A stretch of DNA of 8,739 nt, from assembly GCA_020434605.1 (NCBI GenBank), contig JAGRAL010000233.1:1-8739 (forward strand). Direction: 5' to 3'. This DNA comes from Bdellovibrionales bacterium. GTDB lineage: Bacteria > Bdellovibrionota > Bdellovibrionia > Bdellovibrionales > UBA840. Below the pieces are notes generated by a model that ran no database searches, was not told the origin of the DNA, and was given only the letters and a program-made list of their open reading frames with translations. The position numbers and the translations under genes were made by a program. Positions 7,192 to 8,739 of the stretch are shown here, in pieces (within the stretch, counting starts at the first letter, position 1; each line of letters begins with the position of its first letter).

Positions 7192-7841
7192 AAAAAGCAG
7201 TAGTATTATTATCATCAGGTTTAGATTCTACCGTGAATCTATACCGAGCTCATAGAGAGCTTGATATTGTATTGGCCCTTCATTTTGATTATGGCCAAAG
7301 AGCAGGTAAACAAGAAAAAATTCACGCTAAAAAAATAGCTGATCACTTAGGCATCAAATTTCAAGTCATCGATTTGCCGTGGTTTAATAACTTCTCTAAC
7401 AGTAGTCTGACCAACATGAATAAAGACATGGTGACCCACGTCGAGATTGATAATTTAGAAGCTTCAAAAGAGTCTGCAAAAAATGTATGGGTGCCAAACC
7501 GCAATGGAATATTTTTAAATATCGCCGCAGCTTTTGCTGAGCAACTGCATGCTGACTATGTCATTCCAGGCTTTAATGCAGAAGAAGGAGCTACATTTCC
7601 TGATAATACGCCTGAATTTATGATGTCATTAGATACAGCATTCAGTTTTTCTACATCAAATAAAGTAAAAACTCTTTGTTACACAGCAAATATGAATAAA
7701 GCCGAAATTTACAGTCTTGGTCTTGAATTAGGTGTTGATTACTCGATGGTTTGGCCATGCTATCAATCTCTTGCCGAACCTTGCGGTATTTGTGAGTCTT
7801 GCTTACGTTTTATGAGCGCTAAAAAAAGTAGGAACTCATGA
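7188..7841 (+). CDS. queC: 7-cyano-7-deazaguanine (preQ0) synthase
   Basis: QueC uses ATP and ammonia to turn 7-carboxy-7-deazaguanine into preQ0, the nitrile intermediate of queuosine synthesis, in the cytoplasm. The 217 residues contain the ATP-pyrophosphatase loop SSGLDST (9-15; more usually SGGLDS), HFDYGQR (32-38) and VWVPNRNGIFL (100-110). They also contain the substrate-region motif GFNAEEGATFPDN (128-140). A four-cysteine zinc site is formed by Cys191, Cys199, Cys202 and Cys205 (PC...C.IC.SC). The EEGATFPD version differs from the TDYSGYPD style of E. coli, so this belongs to a divergent QueC group, perhaps nearer to archaeal forms. It overlaps the recJ-like stop (ATGA 7188-7191) and the next start (ATGA 7838-7841), implying translational coupling with both. 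Confidence 0.95.
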   Translation: MKKAVVLLSSGLDSTVNLYRAHRELDIVLALHFDYGQRAGKQEKIHAKKIADHLGIKFQVIDLPWFNNFSNSSLTNMNKDMVTHVEIDNLEASKESAKNVWVPNRNGIFLNIAAAFAEQLHADYVIPGFNAEEGATFPDNTPEFMMSLDTAFSFSTSNKVKTLCYTANMNKAEIYSLGLELGVDYSMVWPCYQSLAEPCGICESCLRFMSAKKSRNS

Positions 7842-8392
7842 AAACAAAGTTTATAGATCAAGTCACTACCTATGATGGGAGTCAATTACGTAGTCTTTTT
7901 GCATATCAAACCCAAAACCTTTTAGGGGACTCAATCATTGCTTGGTGTGGAAAGTGCGATATCACAAACGCAAACATGAAAGATGGTGAGGATTTATTTG
8001 CAGGAGAAAAAATTTACTCTGAAAATATGCTTCACTTTATAGTTGAAGCATTTGAGGTAAACTTGCGCACAATGGTGTCTTTACAAAGATTACTAACATC
8101 AATCATTAAAGATCAATTGACAGAAATGAAGCCTGATTTAGTCTTACGAAGAGATGGTGATGATATATTTATGAATGATAAAAAACTAAATATTTCTATC
8201 GCTAGCATTGGCCCAACATCTGCAATGATTCATTGTGGGATTAATATATCATCTCATAATACTCCAGTACCAACCGTAAGTCTGGAGGATTTAGATATTG
8301 ATGCGCCTGAGTTTGCTGATAAGATTTTAGATGCATTTAGTAAAGAGTTTGAGTCTATAAAGACCGCTTGCCAAAAAGTCTTTAGCCTTTAG
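7838..8392 (+). CDS. DUF366-family protein, possible biotin/lipoate-ligase-like fold
   Basis: The 184-residue protein resembles DUF366, a family I know mainly as uncharacterised archaeal proteins; the assignment is from memory of the pattern. It has no signal peptide or membrane segment. Visible features are WCGKCD (36-41), a helical block with SENMLHFIVEAFE (61-73) and RLLTSIIKDQL (84-94). Next comes RRDGDDIFMNDKKLNISIA (104-122) followed by IHCGINI (131-137) and NTPVPTVSLEDL (141-152). The DDIFMNDKKL...IHCGINI run resembles NDLYLQDRKL...IGAGINM of BirA, where the Lys lies in the ligand site. This is a pattern likeness only. TAGGA (7829-7833) precedes the start, which overlaps the queC stop, so a role in 7-deazaguanine metabolism is a reasonable guess. 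No reaction can be assigned. Confidence 0.82.
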   Translation: MKTKFIDQVTTYDGSQLRSLFAYQTQNLLGDSIIAWCGKCDITNANMKDGEDLFAGEKIYSENMLHFIVEAFEVNLRTMVSLQRLLTSIIKDQLTEMKPDLVLRRDGDDIFMNDKKLNISIASIGPTSAMIHCGINISSHNTPVPTVSLEDLDIDAPEFADKILDAFSKEFESIKTACQKVFSL

Positions 8393-8412
8393 AATTAGAA
8401 TTATTCTTTTTG
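8371..8412. terminator. Weak AT-rich bidirectional terminator candidate between convergent genes
   Basis: CCAAAAAG at 8371-8378 can pair with CTTTTTG at 8406-8412 (7 bp), with a smaller AGAAT/ATTCT stem (8391-8395 and 8403-8407) inside. Each strand ends its stem in a run of T. The position, across two converging stop codons, is right for a shared terminator. The stem has almost no G or C and would be weak, so confidence is low. Confidence 0.25.
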
Positions 8413-8651
8413 TCAGTATATGACTTCAGGTTAAAACAACCATATGTTTTCATTCGATACACTTTTAAAATTTCATCAGTGATTTCCATTCTTACGTCTC
8501 GGTATAACTTTTGAGGAGTAAAAAGGCCTGAGGTTTTTAGGTACTCTTTGTATCGAAGGTAGACGGCTTCACAAAAATCTTCAGCATTAAGATCTCTTAA
8601 ATCTTTGTTTTTAATGCCCTCATAAATAAAATCATAAAGCTTGTTCTTCAT
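8382..8651 (-). CDS. Small unrecognised protein, 89 residues
   Basis: The frame encodes 89 residues on the opposite strand. Its stop region overlaps the end of the DUF366-like gene by 11 bases (tail to tail). The composition looks like a real soluble protein. The N-terminal two thirds alternates hydrophobic and charged residues, as in MKNKLYDFIYEGIKNKDL, and includes aromatic-rich stretches (YLRYKEYL, KLYRDVRMEI, ILKVYRMKTYG). The tail is Lys/Asn/Ser-rich and probably disordered. Two cysteines (27 and 72) are not arranged as a metal site. There is no signal peptide, membrane segment or family motif that I recognise. No clear Shine-Dalgarno sequence precedes the ATG at 8649-8651. It is the only gene here on the - strand and marks the right-hand end of the cluster. 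It could be a small regulator, but nothing in the sequence shows that. Confidence 0.6.
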   Translation of the reverse strand: MKNKLYDFIYEGIKNKDLRDLNAEDFCEAVYLRYKEYLKTSGLFTPQKLYRDVRMEITDEILKVYRMKTYGCFNLKSYTDKKNNSNSKG

Positions 8652-8739
8652 ACATAATTACTATCGAAAAAAATTAAATCTGCTTTAGGGGGAAAGTATC
8701 AGTTTTTTAAAATCTGGCCCGAAGATGGATGACTTTCTG

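Noticed and set aside
8685..8738. Possible C-terminal end of a - strand gene at the right edge (17 residues, RKSSIFGPDFKKLILSP, stop at 8685-8687)
   Set aside because: It looks protein-like and would sit 33 bases upstream of the small - strand gene, but 17 codons are too few to separate it from chance.
8725..8739. ATG followed by four codons (MDDFL) at the right edge on the + strand
   Set aside because: Only five codons are visible and there is no Shine-Dalgarno sequence before it.

Overview
The window reads as a bacterial chromosome segment, AT-rich by eye. Almost every gene lies on the + strand and they are tightly packed. Gene order queA-tgt-yajC-secD-secF is common in Gram-negative bacteria. 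The extension by a RecJ-type nuclease, queC and a DUF366-type gene, together with the protein style, suggests a Bdellovibrio-like predatory lineage (Bdellovibrionota). That taxonomic call is inference from memory of gene order and was not tested.

Layout. Positions 2-130 hold the C-terminal end of an unrecognised protein that enters from the left edge. queA (174-1187) follows, apparently without a Shine-Dalgarno sequence. Between queA and tgt sits a 160-bp nested inverted-repeat element (1191-1350) that looks inserted. Then come tgt, yajC, secD, secF, a recJ-like gene, queC and a DUF366-like gene (to 8392). Four of these junctions are 4-base stop/start overlaps (yajC/secD, secF/recJ, recJ/queC, queC/DUF366), so tgt through the DUF366 gene is probably one transcript with translational coupling. 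A small unrecognised gene on the - strand (8382-8651) converges on the end of this cluster and overlaps its last stop codon. The last 88 bases contain no gene that can be supported.

Functions. Three genes belong to queuosine tRNA modification. QueC makes the preQ0 nitrile, Tgt exchanges guanine for preQ1 at the tRNA wobble position, and QueA adds the cyclopentenediol precursor. They bracket the YajC-SecD-SecF accessory complex of the Sec translocase. The last gene, directly coupled to queC, has a segment resembling the biotin/lipoate ligase fold and is the best candidate for something undescribed. The RecJ-like protein carries substitutions in two active-site motifs (DNH for DHH, and DLG for the usual DNG).

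The three points most worth a second look are the inverted-repeat element, the queC-DUF366 pair and the altered RecJ.
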